From Archangiaceae bacterium (GTDB taxonomy: Bacteria > Myxococcota > Myxococcia > Myxococcales > Myxococcaceae): 64,000 bases of DNA. Where the stretch lies: the NCBI GenBank assembly GCA_016714225.1, contig JADJNS010000003.1:558001-622000 (forward strand), written 5' to 3'. The notes below the pieces were generated by a model that saw only the letters and a program-made list of their open reading frames with translations, did no database searches and was not told the origin of the DNA. Of the stretch, positions 7,662 through 15,764 are shown in pieces (position 1 is the first letter of the stretch; each line of letters begins with the position of its first letter). The position numbers were made by a program, and so were the translations under genes.

Positions 7662-8456
7662 ATGGGCCGCTACCTCACGCTGCTCACGCTTCAGCTGCGC
7701 ACCTCGGCGCTGCTCGCCGCCCAGTACCGGTGGGACTTCCTCATCGATGGCTGCATCTCGCTGGTGTGGGCCGCCACCGCCATCGCCCCGCTGCTCATCG
7801 TGTACGCCGGGCGCTCGAGCCAGGCGATACCCGGCTGGTCGATGAACGAGGCGCTGGTGGTGACCGGCTGGTTCATTCTGCTCCAGGCCATTCTCGACGG
7901 CGCCATCAACCCCGGCCTGGCTGCGGTGGTCGACCACATTCGCAAGGGCACCCTCGACTTCGTGCTGCTCAAGCCGGCCGACGCGCAGTTCCTGGTCTCG
8001 ACCTCGCGCTTCCAGCTCTGGCGCATCGTCAGCGTGGGCACCGGCGTCGCGGTGTTCGCCGTCGCCTTTCACCGCCTGGGGCGCTGGCCTTCGCTGCTCG
8101 GCGTCGCCCAGGCGCTGCTGCTGCTCTGCGTCGCCACCATGGTGCTCTACTCGATGTGGATTCTCATCGTCAGCACCGCGTTCTACGTGGTGAAGGTCGA
8201 CAACCTCACCTACATGTTCAGCTCGATCTTCGACGCCGCGCGCTGGCCGTCGTCGGTCTTCCGCGGGCTGCTCAAGCTGGTGTTCACCTTCGTCATACCC
8301 CTCGCGCTGATGACCACGTACCCCGCCGAGGCGCTGCTCGGCCGCCTCGAGCCCGTCACGCTGCTCTACGCGCTCCTCGCCAGCGCCGGCTTCGCCACCG
8401 CCTCGCGCACCGTGTGGCTGCTCTCTCTGCGCCGCTACTCGTCTGCCGGAGGCTGA
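7662..8456 (+). CDS. ABC-2 type permease subunit (second half of the exporter)
   Basis: This 264-residue protein has about six membrane segments and the same IRKGTLDFVLLKPAD motif type as the preceding permease, placed between segments 2 and 3. It is the last gene of the three-gene exporter unit. The close sequence pattern suggests the two permeases arose by duplication and work as a heterodimer with the ATPase encoded at 5845. It ends four bases before the convergent lipoprotein gene, with no room for a terminator between them. Substrate unknown. Confidence 0.88.
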   Translation: MGRYLTLLTLQLRTSALLAAQYRWDFLIDGCISLVWAATAIAPLLIVYAGRSSQAIPGWSMNEALVVTGWFILLQAILDGAINPGLAAVVDHIRKGTLDFVLLKPADAQFLVSTSRFQLWRIVSVGTGVAVFAVAFHRLGRWPSLLGVAQALLLLCVATMVLYSMWILIVSTAFYVVKVDNLTYMFSSIFDAARWPSSVFRGLLKLVFTFVIPLALMTTYPAEALLGRLEPVTLLYALLASAGFATASRTVWLLSLRRYSSAGG

Positions 8457-8460
8457 GCGC

Positions 8461-9189
8461 TCACGGCGCGTAGCAGGTGAGGGCGCCCGCCCCCTGCGCC
8501 CACAGCACGCCCGAACTCCCGACCGCCTGCTGGAACAGCTTGCCGTCGGGCTCCACGTGGTAGCGCGCGCCCAGCAGCTGTCGGGCTCCGCCGGGGAAGT
8601 ACTGGTACGGGTAGCCGACGTTGTTCGGGTGGTCCCACAGAATTCGAAGGTCCATCTCGTCGCACGGCACCACGCAGCCGTGGTTGATGAAGTTCGAGAG
8701 CGTGACGCCCAGCCCCGAGATCGGCAGCGGCACGCCGTGCGCGGTGCCGCACGCGGTCTGCTTCACCTGCTCCATGTCGAAGCCGGCATCGGCGCCCGCG
8801 CTCGCGCCGCCGTCGGTCGGCGTCACCCAACCTCTCGACACCAAAGTCAGCGGCAGAATCGCGAACGACTTCGCCTTCTCGCACTCCGCCGTCTCTTCGG
8901 TATCGACCCCGTTCGTTCGCGTGCCCCACAGGTGCCAGCCGCGCACCAGCGTCGCCGTCGTCGCCAGCACCGCGCCGCTCGGCGTCTCTCCGCTCGCGCA
9001 GCCCGCGAGCATGCTGCCGCCCGCGGCCCCGCCCGCGCCACCGCTGGCACCGCTGCCGCCGCTGCCGCCGCTGCCGCCGCTGCCACCGCTGCCGCCGCTG
9101 CCACCGCTGCCGCCGCTGCCGCCACCGGTTCCACCGCCCGAGCCACCGGAGCATGCAACCAGAAGACCAAACAAGATGAGCGAGCGCAT
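8461..9189 (-). CDS. Lipoprotein with long Gly-Gly-Ser tether
   Basis: The 242-residue protein starts with a short lipoprotein signal (MRSLILFGLLVAC, lipobox L-L-V-A-C, acylated Cys at 13). Directly after the Cys is a run of about ten Gly-Gly-Ser units, forming a flexible tether of some 45 residues. The folded part that follows has five scattered cysteines and no family I recognise; motifs include RGWHLWGTRTNGVDTEE and LRILWDHPNNVGYPYQYF. The tether is encoded by a 9-bp tandem repeat, so its length may vary by slippage. It is convergent with the exporter genes and divergent from exonuclease III, the two starts being 24 bases apart. Confidence 0.8.
   Translation of the reverse strand: MRSLILFGLLVACSGGSGGGTGGGSGGSGGSGGSGGSGGSGGSGGSGASGGAGGAAGGSMLAGCASGETPSGAVLATTATLVRGWHLWGTRTNGVDTEETAECEKAKSFAILPLTLVSRGWVTPTDGGASAGADAGFDMEQVKQTACGTAHGVPLPISGLGVTLSNFINHGCVVPCDEMDLRILWDHPNNVGYPYQYFPGGARQLLGARYHVEPDGKLFQQAVGSSGVLWAQGAGALTCYAP
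9044..9135. repeat. 9-bp tandem repeat encoding the Gly-Gly-Ser tether
   Basis: Repeats of CCGCTGCCG (with variant CCACCGCTG units) lie inside the lipoprotein gene at 8461-9189. They are in frame, so gain or loss of units only changes tether length. Confidence 0.8.
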
Positions 9190-9212
9190 CGCGTCATGCT
9201 ACGGCGCTGCGG

Positions 9213-9983
9213 GTGAAGATCGCGACCTGGAACATCAACTCGGTGCGCGCGCGCGTCGAGCGGCTGTGCACCTGGCTCCGGGCGAGCCAGCCCGACGTGC
9301 TCTTCCTGCAAGAGCTGAAGTGCACCGACGAACAGTTCCCCCGCGACGAGGTGAAGGCCGCCGGCTACCACGCCGAGACGTTCGGTCAGAAGACGTACAA
9401 CGGCGTGGCGATTCTCTCGAGAGAGCCGGTTCGAGACGTCGCTCGCGGAATGAACGACGGCGTCGACGATGATCACGCCCGCGTCATCTGGTGCACGGTG
9501 AAGGGCGTGCGCATTTGCGGCCTCTACGCGCCCAACGGCCAGGCCGTCGGCTCGCCCGCCTACGTCTACAAGCTCGAGTGGTACGCCCGGCTCACCAAGC
9601 TGCTGCAGGCAAAGCACGCCGGCCACGACCTCTTGCTCTGTGGCGACTTCAACGTCGCGCCCGAAGAGATCGACGTGTGGGACCCGCGCTACTTCGCCGA
9701 CAAGACGCTCTTCACCCAGCCCGAGCGTACCGCGCTGAAGGCCCTGATGGCCGAGGCCGGCCTCACCGATGCCTATCGCCTGCACCACACCGAGGGCGGC
9801 AAGTTCTCGTGGTGGGACTACCGCCTGCTCGCGTTCCCCAAGAACACCGGCCTGCGCATCGACCACTTCCTGCTCTCGTCGAACGTCGCGAAGAAATGCA
9901 CCGCGGCAGAGATCGACCGCGAAGCGCGCAAAGGTAAGCAGCCGAGCGATCACGCGCCCGTCTGGGTCGAGCTCGCCCTCTGA
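9213..9983 (+). CDS. xth: Exodeoxyribonuclease III (AP endonuclease)
   Basis: The 256-residue protein is a full-length ExoIII/APE-type enzyme that cuts DNA at abasic sites in base-excision repair and removes 3' blocks. Key residues are all visible: N7 in ATWNINS, E34 in FLQELKC, the GDFNVAPEE motif with D145 and N147, the FSWWDYR element, RIDHFL, and the C-terminal SDHAPVW with the catalytic His. The GTG start at 9213 gives the conserved MKIATWN N-terminus. It is a single gene, divergent from the tethered lipoprotein. Confidence 0.97.
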   Translation: MKIATWNINSVRARVERLCTWLRASQPDVLFLQELKCTDEQFPRDEVKAAGYHAETFGQKTYNGVAILSREPVRDVARGMNDGVDDDHARVIWCTVKGVRICGLYAPNGQAVGSPAYVYKLEWYARLTKLLQAKHAGHDLLLCGDFNVAPEEIDVWDPRYFADKTLFTQPERTALKALMAEAGLTDAYRLHHTEGGKFSWWDYRLLAFPKNTGLRIDHFLLSSNVAKKCTAAEIDREARKGKQPSDHAPVWVELAL

Positions 9984-10025
9984 AGCCGACCCCGGCAAGT
10001 CGAGCGAAACGCATCGCCAAAGCGA

Positions 10026-10087
10026 CATGCCCGCGCCCGCGCCCGCGCCCGGACACGTGAACGGTCATTTCGAGCCCGAAGCCCGAA
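10026..10087 (+). repeat. Solo copy of the GC-hexamer repeat arm
   Basis: It has the same order of parts as the right arm at 1325-1397: ATGCCCGCGCCCGCGCCCGC, then AACGGTC, then TCGAGCCCGAAGCCCGAA. It lies in the 176-base gap between exonuclease III and the first SPFH gene. No partner arm is found nearby. Confidence 0.7.
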
Positions 10088-10159
10088 ACCTCAAAAACCT
10101 CCGTTGTCCTTGACGCGCCGCGGTGTTGTCACCACTCTCAACTCGAACGGGAGGCTTAC

Positions 10160-11155
10160 TTGGACGAGCACGCCATCAGTTTTTCGGTCGCCGGGTTCAT
10201 CGTGGGCGGCGGCCTGTGGTTCACGCTGCGCTACGTGCTGGGCGGTTTCTTCACCGTGAACCAGAACGAGCGCGCGGTGATCACCGACTTCGGCCGCGCG
10301 CAGCGGCTGCACGGCACCACCCTCGACAACCCGATGGCCGAGCACCTGCGCGACGACGAGCGCGAGCGTTACAAGTACCCTCAGGTGCGCGTGCTCGGGC
10401 CGGGCTTCTATTTCAAGTGGCCCTGGCAGAAGTACAAGAAGGTCTCGGTGGCCGTCGAGACTGCCAACATGGCGTTCGACCCCGAAGACCGCAACGCCAA
10501 CCGCGGCGGCACCATGCTCGACGCGGTCACCAAAGATCAGCTCAACACCGGCCTGGTCGGGCAGCTGCGCTTCCGCGTCAGCGAGCAGAACCTCTACGCC
10601 TACCTCTTCGGGGTGAAGCGGCCCATCGTGCACATCATGGGGTACTTCATCTCGGTGCTGCGCCAGCGCATCGCCAGCTTCACGCCGCCCCAGATCGATC
10701 GCGTCGCCGGTGACGAGAGCGCCCACGCCTTCGCCGGCGTGTCGATCAACGAGCTGCGCAAGAACCTGCGGCAGCTCAACGAGGCGATGGACAAAGACTG
10801 TCTCTCGTCGGCCGCCCGCTACGGCATCGTGCTCGACGCTTCGCTGATCACCGGCATCGACCCGCCCCCCGAGGTCGAGAGCGCGCTCGCCGCCATCAAC
10901 ACCGCCCACAACCAGGTGGCCGCCGACATCTCGCTCGCCCAGGCCTCGGCCGACCAGAAGCTGGTGCAGTCGAAGCGCGCGGTCGAGATCGAGACCTTGA
11001 ACGCCCAGGGCGAGGTCGAGCCCCTGCTGCAGCTCTCCGATCAGCTCGCCTCGCTCAAGAAGATGGGCGGTGGAGTCTTGAAGGCCTACCTGCGCAACGT
11101 TCGCCTCGCCCTCTACGGCAAGGCCAGCACCGCCATGCTCGAGGTGGAAAAGTGA
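10160..11155 (+). CDS. SPFH/band-7 domain membrane protein
   Basis: The 331-residue protein has one N-terminal membrane segment (about residues 8-33) and an SPFH domain starting near residue 35 (NQNERAVITDFGRAQ, later LGPGFYFKWPWQKYKKVS). The middle helix region (KRAVEIETLNAQGEVE) resembles the coiled-coil of prohibitin/HflK-type proteins that form ring oligomers on membranes. The start is TTG at 10160, supported by GGGAGG at 10149-10154. The stop overlaps the next SPFH gene by GTGA, suggesting a two-subunit complex in fixed ratio. Role unknown; the family organises membrane domains or controls proteases. Confidence 0.88.
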   Translation: MDEHAISFSVAGFIVGGGLWFTLRYVLGGFFTVNQNERAVITDFGRAQRLHGTTLDNPMAEHLRDDERERYKYPQVRVLGPGFYFKWPWQKYKKVSVAVETANMAFDPEDRNANRGGTMLDAVTKDQLNTGLVGQLRFRVSEQNLYAYLFGVKRPIVHIMGYFISVLRQRIASFTPPQIDRVAGDESAHAFAGVSINELRKNLRQLNEAMDKDCLSSAARYGIVLDASLITGIDPPPEVESALAAINTAHNQVAADISLAQASADQKLVQSKRAVEIETLNAQGEVEPLLQLSDQLASLKKMGGGVLKAYLRNVRLALYGKASTAMLEVEK

Positions 11156-12060
11156 GCTTCCTCATTACCGCGTTGGCCACCTTCGTCGGCGCCCTGGTCG
11201 GCGTCCCCGTCGTGCTCGGGGTGGCGCGTTTCTTCGGCATCTACACCACCGTCGATGAGCGCCGGGCCAAGGTCTACATGCTCTTCGGCAAGGTGAAGGG
11301 CGTCATCACCGAGCCCGGGCTGCACCTGCTCTGGCTCAAGTTCGGGCCCAGCGCGGCGATCATCAACTGGTTCGGCAAGTGCCACGAGATCGACCTGCGC
11401 CTCGACCAAGAGTACCTGCGCTCGCAGCCCGTCAACTCGGAGGAGGGCGCTCCGATGGGCATCGGCATCTGGTACGAGATGTACGTCTCCGACCCGATCT
11501 CGTTCTTGTTCAAGAACGCCGACCCCAAGGGCAGCATGCGCGCCAACGTCAGCAACGCGGCGGTGCGCTGCCTGTCGAACATGCGGCTCGCCGACCAGCT
11601 CGAGACCCGCCACGCGATGAGCCAGGCGGTGCGCGGCGAGGTCACCCCCAAGTCGCACGAGTGGGGCTACCAGCTGGGCAGCGTCTACATCCGCAAGGTG
11701 CACTTCCGCGACGCGCAGATGATTCACCAGATCGAAGAAAAGGTCGTGAACCGGCTGCGGCAGGTCACCTCGGCGATCAAGCAAGACGGCACCAACCAGG
11801 TGAACATCATCAAGAGCACCGCCGAGCGTCAGGCGGCGATCGAGTTCGCCCGCGCCGCCGCCCAGCGCCCGCTGATCGTCGGTCAGGCCCTGCAGAAGAT
11901 CTCCGCCGACTCCGAGGTGATGGAGGCCATGTACTCGCTGCTCGAGTACCAGCGCCTGCTCAACTCCGAGGCCCGCGTGACGCTGCTGCCCGCCGGTCAG
12001 GCGGGCGGGCTGCTCGCTCCGCTGCTCGCCGCGCAGAACGCCCCGGTGCGCACCAAGTAG
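11152..12060 (+). CDS. SPFH/band-7 domain membrane protein (second subunit)
   Basis: The 302-residue protein begins with a hydrophobic helix (ITALATFVGALVGVPVVLGV) and continues with a band-7 fold (VDERRAKVYMLFGKVKGVI, EPGLHLLWLKFGP). It is clearly related in layout to its upstream neighbour but different in sequence. GTG at 11152 overlaps the previous stop, and a GAGGTGG element precedes it. The Ala/Gln/Glu-rich helix at 220-245 (TAERQAAIEFARAAAQR) would mediate oligomerisation. It ends before a strong hairpin at 12079, so the pair is probably a complete operon. Function inferred only from the family. Confidence 0.88.
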   Translation: MSFLITALATFVGALVGVPVVLGVARFFGIYTTVDERRAKVYMLFGKVKGVITEPGLHLLWLKFGPSAAIINWFGKCHEIDLRLDQEYLRSQPVNSEEGAPMGIGIWYEMYVSDPISFLFKNADPKGSMRANVSNAAVRCLSNMRLADQLETRHAMSQAVRGEVTPKSHEWGYQLGSVYIRKVHFRDAQMIHQIEEKVVNRLRQVTSAIKQDGTNQVNIIKSTAERQAAIEFARAAAQRPLIVGQALQKISADSEVMEAMYSLLEYQRLLNSEARVTLLPAGQAGGLLAPLLAAQNAPVRTK

Positions 12061-12078
12061 CCCTCACGTCACCGTCTG

Positions 12079-12100
12079 GTGGCGCGTGCGTACGCGCCAC
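12079..12100 (+). terminator. Hairpin after the SPFH operon
   Basis: A perfect 9-bp stem, GTGGCGCGT with ACGCGCCAC around a four-base loop, lies 19 bases after the stop at 12060. There is no T-run, so termination may depend on Rho or the stem may protect the 3' end. The rest of the 12061-12236 gap has a second small stem (CCCGCC/GGCGGG at 12132-12148) and no gene. Confidence 0.5.
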
Positions 12101-12236
12101 AGCGGCGGAAATTCACACGATGAAAATATGTCCCGCCCACATGGCGGGTGCGTCGCGTGTGTGCGCGCTCCACCCCTTCAACCGGCTGGAACGAGGCGGG
12201 GACTGGGTGGCCTGAACCATGCGTTAGCGGGTAGTC

Positions 12237-12446
12237 ATGGTGGTCAACGTTCATAAAGTCAGCGACGGAGTGTCCGAGGTCGAGCTGCCCGAGGGTTGTG
12301 TGATCTGCGGCGGCGATCTCCACGTGCGAATGGTCGGTGACGGGGCGATGAGCTACTGCCCTTCGTGCCACCACATCGGGCGCGCGAGAGCCACCGTCAA
12401 AGGCGACGGCCTGCGGGTCGATTTCCGGGTGGCCGGTCGGGCGTGA
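12237..12446 (+). CDS. Small zinc-ribbon-like protein
   Basis: The predicted protein has 69 residues. Two pairs of cysteines, C-V-I-C-G-G near residue 21 and C-P-S-C-H-H near residue 41, form a rubredoxin-like zinc knuckle arrangement about 20 residues apart. No other domain is present, and there is no signal peptide. Many such orphans bind zinc and act in transcription or as chaperones of larger proteins, but nothing here identifies its partner. It is followed after 46 bases by another small gene in the same direction. Confidence 0.65.
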   Translation: MVVNVHKVSDGVSEVELPEGCVICGGDLHVRMVGDGAMSYCPSCHHIGRARATVKGDGLRVDFRVAGRA

Positions 12447-12492
12447 AGTAACCCCACCCAAGAGCCGGCGTGGGCAGGTAGTCTCTGCGCCC

Positions 12493-12798
12493 ATGTCGAC
12501 ACCTCGGGGGAAGAGAGACCCACAGCTCGAGCCGCTCTACCGCGCGCTTCAGGAAGACGACTACCCCACCGTGCTGCAGCTGGGGCAGGCCCTGCTCACC
12601 AAGGCCCACGACAAGCTCGCGGTCGTCGACGCAATGATCGACGCGCTCGAGAACCTGCTCTACGGCGGAGTCGAAGACCCCGCTCCGCTCAAGCTGCTCG
12701 AGCGCTCACTGCGCGAAGAGAAGCACCGGCTCGTCGAGAGCGGCGCCAAGAGCGACGTCTACAAAGAGTTCTTGGACCCCTCGCCCAAAGACGACTGA
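12493..12798 (+). CDS. Small helical hypothetical protein
   Basis: The 101-residue protein is mostly alpha-helical by its heptad-like pattern (LYRALQEDDYPTVLQLGQAL, then VDAMIDALENLL), highly charged, and without signal peptide. It resembles no family I know. It ends three bases from the convergent NtrC-type gene. Codon use agrees with real coding sequence. Confidence 0.65.
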   Translation: MSTPRGKRDPQLEPLYRALQEDDYPTVLQLGQALLTKAHDKLAVVDAMIDALENLLYGGVEDPAPLKLLERSLREEKHRLVESGAKSDVYKEFLDPSPKDD

Positions 12799-12801
12799 GC
12801 G

Positions 12802-14292
12802 TCACGCCGGAGTCGGCGCCGGCGCCTCGGCCTCAGCCCCCGCCGCCATCGTCTCGCCGCCCGCCCGCTTCAAGCCCAGCGACTTCATCTTCTTGTAGAA
12901 GTGCCCACGCTCGAGGTCGAGCATGCGCGCCGCCTCGGTCGCGTTGTCCCGCGTGAACTGCAGTGCGGCGAGAATGATCTCCCGCTCGGCCTCTTCCACC
13001 TGGTCGCGAAACGGCTTGTCGGGGCGAAAGCGAAGAGCGGGCGGGGCAGGGGGCGCTGCCATCGCCGGCACGGTGGGCAGCGCGGTCTCGGTCACTCCCG
13101 TCGCCGCCGGGCTGGGTGCCACCCCGCGGCGCCGCGGCAGCATCGCTTCGGCCTCGGCACCCGAGACCGTGGGCCCCTCGCACAGAATCGCCAGCCGCTC
13201 GACCAGGTTCTTCAGCTCGCGCACGTTGCCCGGGTAATCGTATGCGCTCATCTGCGCCTGGGCGTCGTACGAGAGCTTGAGCGGCTTTCGGCCGTTGGCA
13301 CGGCAGGCGTCGGCGAGAAACGCGTCGAACAGCGCCGGCAGGTCTTCTTTGCGCTCGCGCAGCGGTGGCGCGTGAATCTGCACCACGTTCAAGCGGAAGT
13401 AGAGGTCTTCGCGGAACCGGCCCGCGGCGATCTCGCGCTCCAGGTCTTTGTTGGTGGCGGCGATCACCCGCACGTCGACCTTCAGCGTCTCGGTGCCTCC
13501 CACCCGCTCGAGCTCGCCCTCTTGCAGCACCCGCAAGAGCTTGGCCTGCATCTGCGGCGGCATGTCGCCCACCTCGTCGAGAAACAGGGTGCCCTGGTGC
13601 GCCACCTCGAACTTGCCCTTCTTCGCCGCGAACGCGCCGGTGAACGCGCCCTTCTCGTGCCCGAACAGCTCGCTCTCGATCAGCTCGTGCGGCACCGCCG
13701 CGCAGTTGAGCTTCACGAACGGCGCCGCCTTGCGCTTGCTGTGCTGGTGAATGGCGCGGGCGATCAGCTCTTTGCCGCTGCCGTTCTCGCCGGTGATCAG
13801 CACCCGGCCTTCTGAAGGCGCCGCGCGGCGAATCAGCGTGTAGATCTTCTCCATCGCCGCCGAGCTGCCCACCATCTCGTAGCGGCCGACCTCCTGGCGA
13901 AGGGTGGTCAGCTCTTGCACCACCGCCTGGTGCTCCAGCGCGTTGCGCAGCGCCACCAGCAGCCGGTCGCGCGAGATGGGCTTCTCCAGAAAGTCGCGCG
14001 CCCCCAGCTGTGTCGCCCTGACCGCGGTGTCGATGGTGCCGTGGCCGCTCATCATGATGACCGGCAGGTCGGGCCGCAGCGCGCGAATCTTCTCGAGCGC
14101 GGTGATGCCGTCGAGGTCGGGCATCTTCACGTCCATCACCACCGCGTCGACCGGCCGGGCGCCCAGCAGGTCGATCGCCAGCTGGCCCCCCGATGCCAGC
14201 TCGGTCTTGTACCCCTCGAGCTGCAGCGCCTGGTTCAGGGTGAGGAGAATGTTCTTCTCGTCATCGACGATGAGAACGGTCTGCGTAGGCAT
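12802..14292 (-). CDS. NtrC-family sigma-54 activator (orphan response regulator)
   Basis: The 496-residue protein has a receiver domain (about 3-120; acidic pocket D10-D11, phosphoacceptor D54 in VVMDVKMPD, K104), an AAA+ domain (about 140-375; Walker A GENGSGKE at 168-175, the sigma-54 contact motif GAFTGA at 215-220, Walker B GTLFLDE) and a C-terminal Fis-type helix-turn-helix (about 445-485, with NATEAARMLDLERGHFYKKM). All three parts look intact, so it should activate sigma-54 promoters when phosphorylated. The ATG at 14292 is preceded by GGAG. No histidine kinase gene is adjacent. A sigma-54 promoter-like sequence lies in its own upstream region, which suggests autoregulation. Confidence 0.95.
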   Translation of the reverse strand: MPTQTVLIVDDEKNILLTLNQALQLEGYKTELASGGQLAIDLLGARPVDAVVMDVKMPDLDGITALEKIRALRPDLPVIMMSGHGTIDTAVRATQLGARDFLEKPISRDRLLVALRNALEHQAVVQELTTLRQEVGRYEMVGSSAAMEKIYTLIRRAAPSEGRVLITGENGSGKELIARAIHQHSKRKAAPFVKLNCAAVPHELIESELFGHEKGAFTGAFAAKKGKFEVAHQGTLFLDEVGDMPPQMQAKLLRVLQEGELERVGGTETLKVDVRVIAATNKDLEREIAAGRFREDLYFRLNVVQIHAPPLRERKEDLPALFDAFLADACRANGRKPLKLSYDAQAQMSAYDYPGNVRELKNLVERLAILCEGPTVSGAEAEAMLPRRRGVAPSPAATGVTETALPTVPAMAAPPAPPALRFRPDKPFRDQVEEAEREIILAALQFTRDNATEAARMLDLERGHFYKKMKSLGLKRAGGETMAAGAEAEAPAPTPA

Positions 14293-14356
14293 GTGAGCTC
14301 CGTAGTTCGACACCGTGTCCATTTTGCCGCGCCTTCGTGGGGGATGTGGGGTGTTG

Positions 14357-14372
14357 TGCAAACACCTTGCCC
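14357..14372 (-). promoter_or_regulatory. Sigma-54 promoter upstream of the NtrC-type gene
   Basis: On the minus strand the 16 bases GGGCAAGGTGTTTGCA fit the consensus TGGCACG-N4-TTGCW at 10 of 12 fixed positions, with the essential GG and GC spaced correctly. The transcript would start near 14346, giving a leader of about 54 bases before the ATG at 14292. Confidence 0.65.
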
Positions 14373-14422
14373 CCTTGAGGAATGGCTGGTACCCACACCT
14401 GTTCCCGGACCTTGGAGGGCTT

Positions 14423-15163
14423 GTGAGCCGGAGCTTCCCTACACGCGTATTGCTGTGTGCTGCTTTGACCGCGGTCGTCGCTGCCTGCTCGCCGACCTAC
14501 CCGAAGTGCAAGACCGACGACGACTGCAAGGAGCACGGCGAGGTCTGCGTTCAGGGCGAGTGTAAAGAGTGCGCCACCGACACCCAGTGCAAGGCCGGGT
14601 TCGTCTGCGACGCCAACAAGTGCGTGCCCAAGCCCGAGTGCCGAGACGACGGCGCCTGCGGCAAGAACAAGAAGTGCCACAGCGGCAAGTGCGTCGAAGA
14701 CACCACCAGCAAAGAGCCCGGCACCTGCAGCGTGAGCGACGACTGCGGCTCGGGTGAAGAGTGCAAGTCCGGCCGCTGCATTCGCAAGGGCACCCCTGCC
14801 TCGTGCAGCGCGCCGCCCTCCGAGCCCGGCAGCCCCTGGGCGGCGGTGCGCTTCGAGTTCAACGAGGCCAAGCTCAGCCCTCCCGCGCAGGCGTCGCTGT
14901 CGACGCTGGCCGACTGCATCAAGGCCGCGCCCAACAGCAGGGTCGTGCTCGAGGGCCACGCCGACGAGCGCGGCACCGAAGAGTACAACCTGCAGCTGTC
15001 GAACCGCCGCGCCGCCTCGGTGAAGCGCTACCTGATGGACCTCGGCGTCAAAGACGGCGAGCTCGAGACCGTGGGCTTCGGCGAGAACCGCCCCGCCATG
15101 CAGGGCGCCAGCGAAGCGGTGTGGGAAGCCAACCGCCGCGTCGAGTTCAACAAGAAGAAGTGA
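14423..15163 (+). CDS. Pal-like OmpA-domain lipoprotein with Cys-rich insert
   Basis: The 246-residue protein has a lipoprotein signal (lipobox V-V-A-A-C near residue 22), then about 110 residues of C-x-x-D/G-x-x-C repeats like the other Cys-rich lipoproteins, then a C-terminal OmpA domain (about 140-246) of the peptidoglycan-associated type: FEFNEAKLSPPA, VLEGHADERGTEEYNLQLSN, RRAASVKRYL, VGFGENRP, NRRVEF. The OmpA part binds peptidoglycan diaminopimelate in known Pal proteins. GTG 14423 was chosen because GGAGGG sits 4-9 bases upstream and the signal peptide follows. It is divergent from the NtrC gene. Confidence 0.88.
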   Translation: MSRSFPTRVLLCAALTAVVAACSPTYPKCKTDDDCKEHGEVCVQGECKECATDTQCKAGFVCDANKCVPKPECRDDGACGKNKKCHSGKCVEDTTSKEPGTCSVSDDCGSGEECKSGRCIRKGTPASCSAPPSEPGSPWAAVRFEFNEAKLSPPAQASLSTLADCIKAAPNSRVVLEGHADERGTEEYNLQLSNRRAASVKRYLMDLGVKDGELETVGFGENRPAMQGASEAVWEANRRVEFNKKK

Positions 15164-15178
15164 GCGAGGGGTAGCGCG

Positions 15179-15205
15179 GCGCCCCGGCTCGAGAGCCCGG
15201 GGCGC
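15179..15205. terminator. Bidirectional terminator hairpin between convergent genes
   Basis: GCGCCCCGGCTC pairs with GAGCCCGGGGCGC with one bulge. It lies between the Pal-like gene and the convergent unknown gene at 15226. No T-run is present on either strand. Confidence 0.55.
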
Positions 15206-15225
15206 GGCCCGACCGTGTCAGAAGC

Positions 15226-15762
15226 TCAGCCGATGACGCGCTCGCGCCGCGACTTCTTGACGACGTCGAGGTCAAGGAACAGCCGCTGAAGCACCGACAT
15301 CTGCTTCTTCGCGTCCTTCACGAACTCGGGGCTGCGCACCACCACGCTGTGACGGTGAGGCTTGAGCTCGACGACCTCGAAGCCCAGCGACTCGAGCTTC
15401 TTGGTGATGGCCTGCCGCGAGAGCGCAGCGAAGTCGATGCGGTCGTCCGATAGCAGCTCAGAGGTCACTTCCCCCCCACGCAGCGCCGCGCTGATGTCGA
15501 CCTCGCGCGCGAGCTTGTACGTGGTGTCGGTCACGCCCTCTTTGCTCGAGAAGCGGAGGTACGACTGCGTCTCGTGCCGCCGCACGTCGCCGTAGGGCAT
15601 CTTCCGGTCGGTGATGTCCTGCTCGATGCCGGTGGTCACGGCCGTCGCCGCCGCATCTGCGACCTGAGTCAGCGCCGCGTCGACCTTGGCGCGGAACTCG
15701 GGGTTGGTGATGGCCTTCACCAGCTTGGCGTTCAGCTCGCTCGAAGTCTTGATGCGGGTCAT
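15226..15762 (-). CDS. Hypothetical protein, downstream gene of a two-gene unit
   Basis: The 178-residue protein is not one I recognise. It is predicted cytoplasmic, with an N-terminal helix pair (NPEFRAKVDAALTQVADAAA), a central region with RRHETQSYLRFSSKEGVTDT, and a basic C-terminus (KKSRRERVIG). ATG 15762 was chosen because AAAGGAAAGG precedes it; the longer frame upstream is the shadow of the small gene at 15765. It follows that gene by two bases, so the pair is probably co-translated. No phage or plasmid features are near. Confidence 0.7.
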   Translation of the reverse strand: MTRIKTSSELNAKLVKAITNPEFRAKVDAALTQVADAAATAVTTGIEQDITDRKMPYGDVRRHETQSYLRFSSKEGVTDTTYKLAREVDISAALRGGEVTSELLSDDRIDFAALSRQAITKKLESLGFEVVELKPHRHSVVVRSPEFVKDAKKQMSVLQRLFLDLDVVKKSRRERVIG

Positions 15763-15764
15763 GG

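Noticed and set aside
10110..10138. Sigma-70 promoter before the SPFH genes
   Set aside because: TTGACG is present, but no acceptable -10 lies at 16-18 bases.
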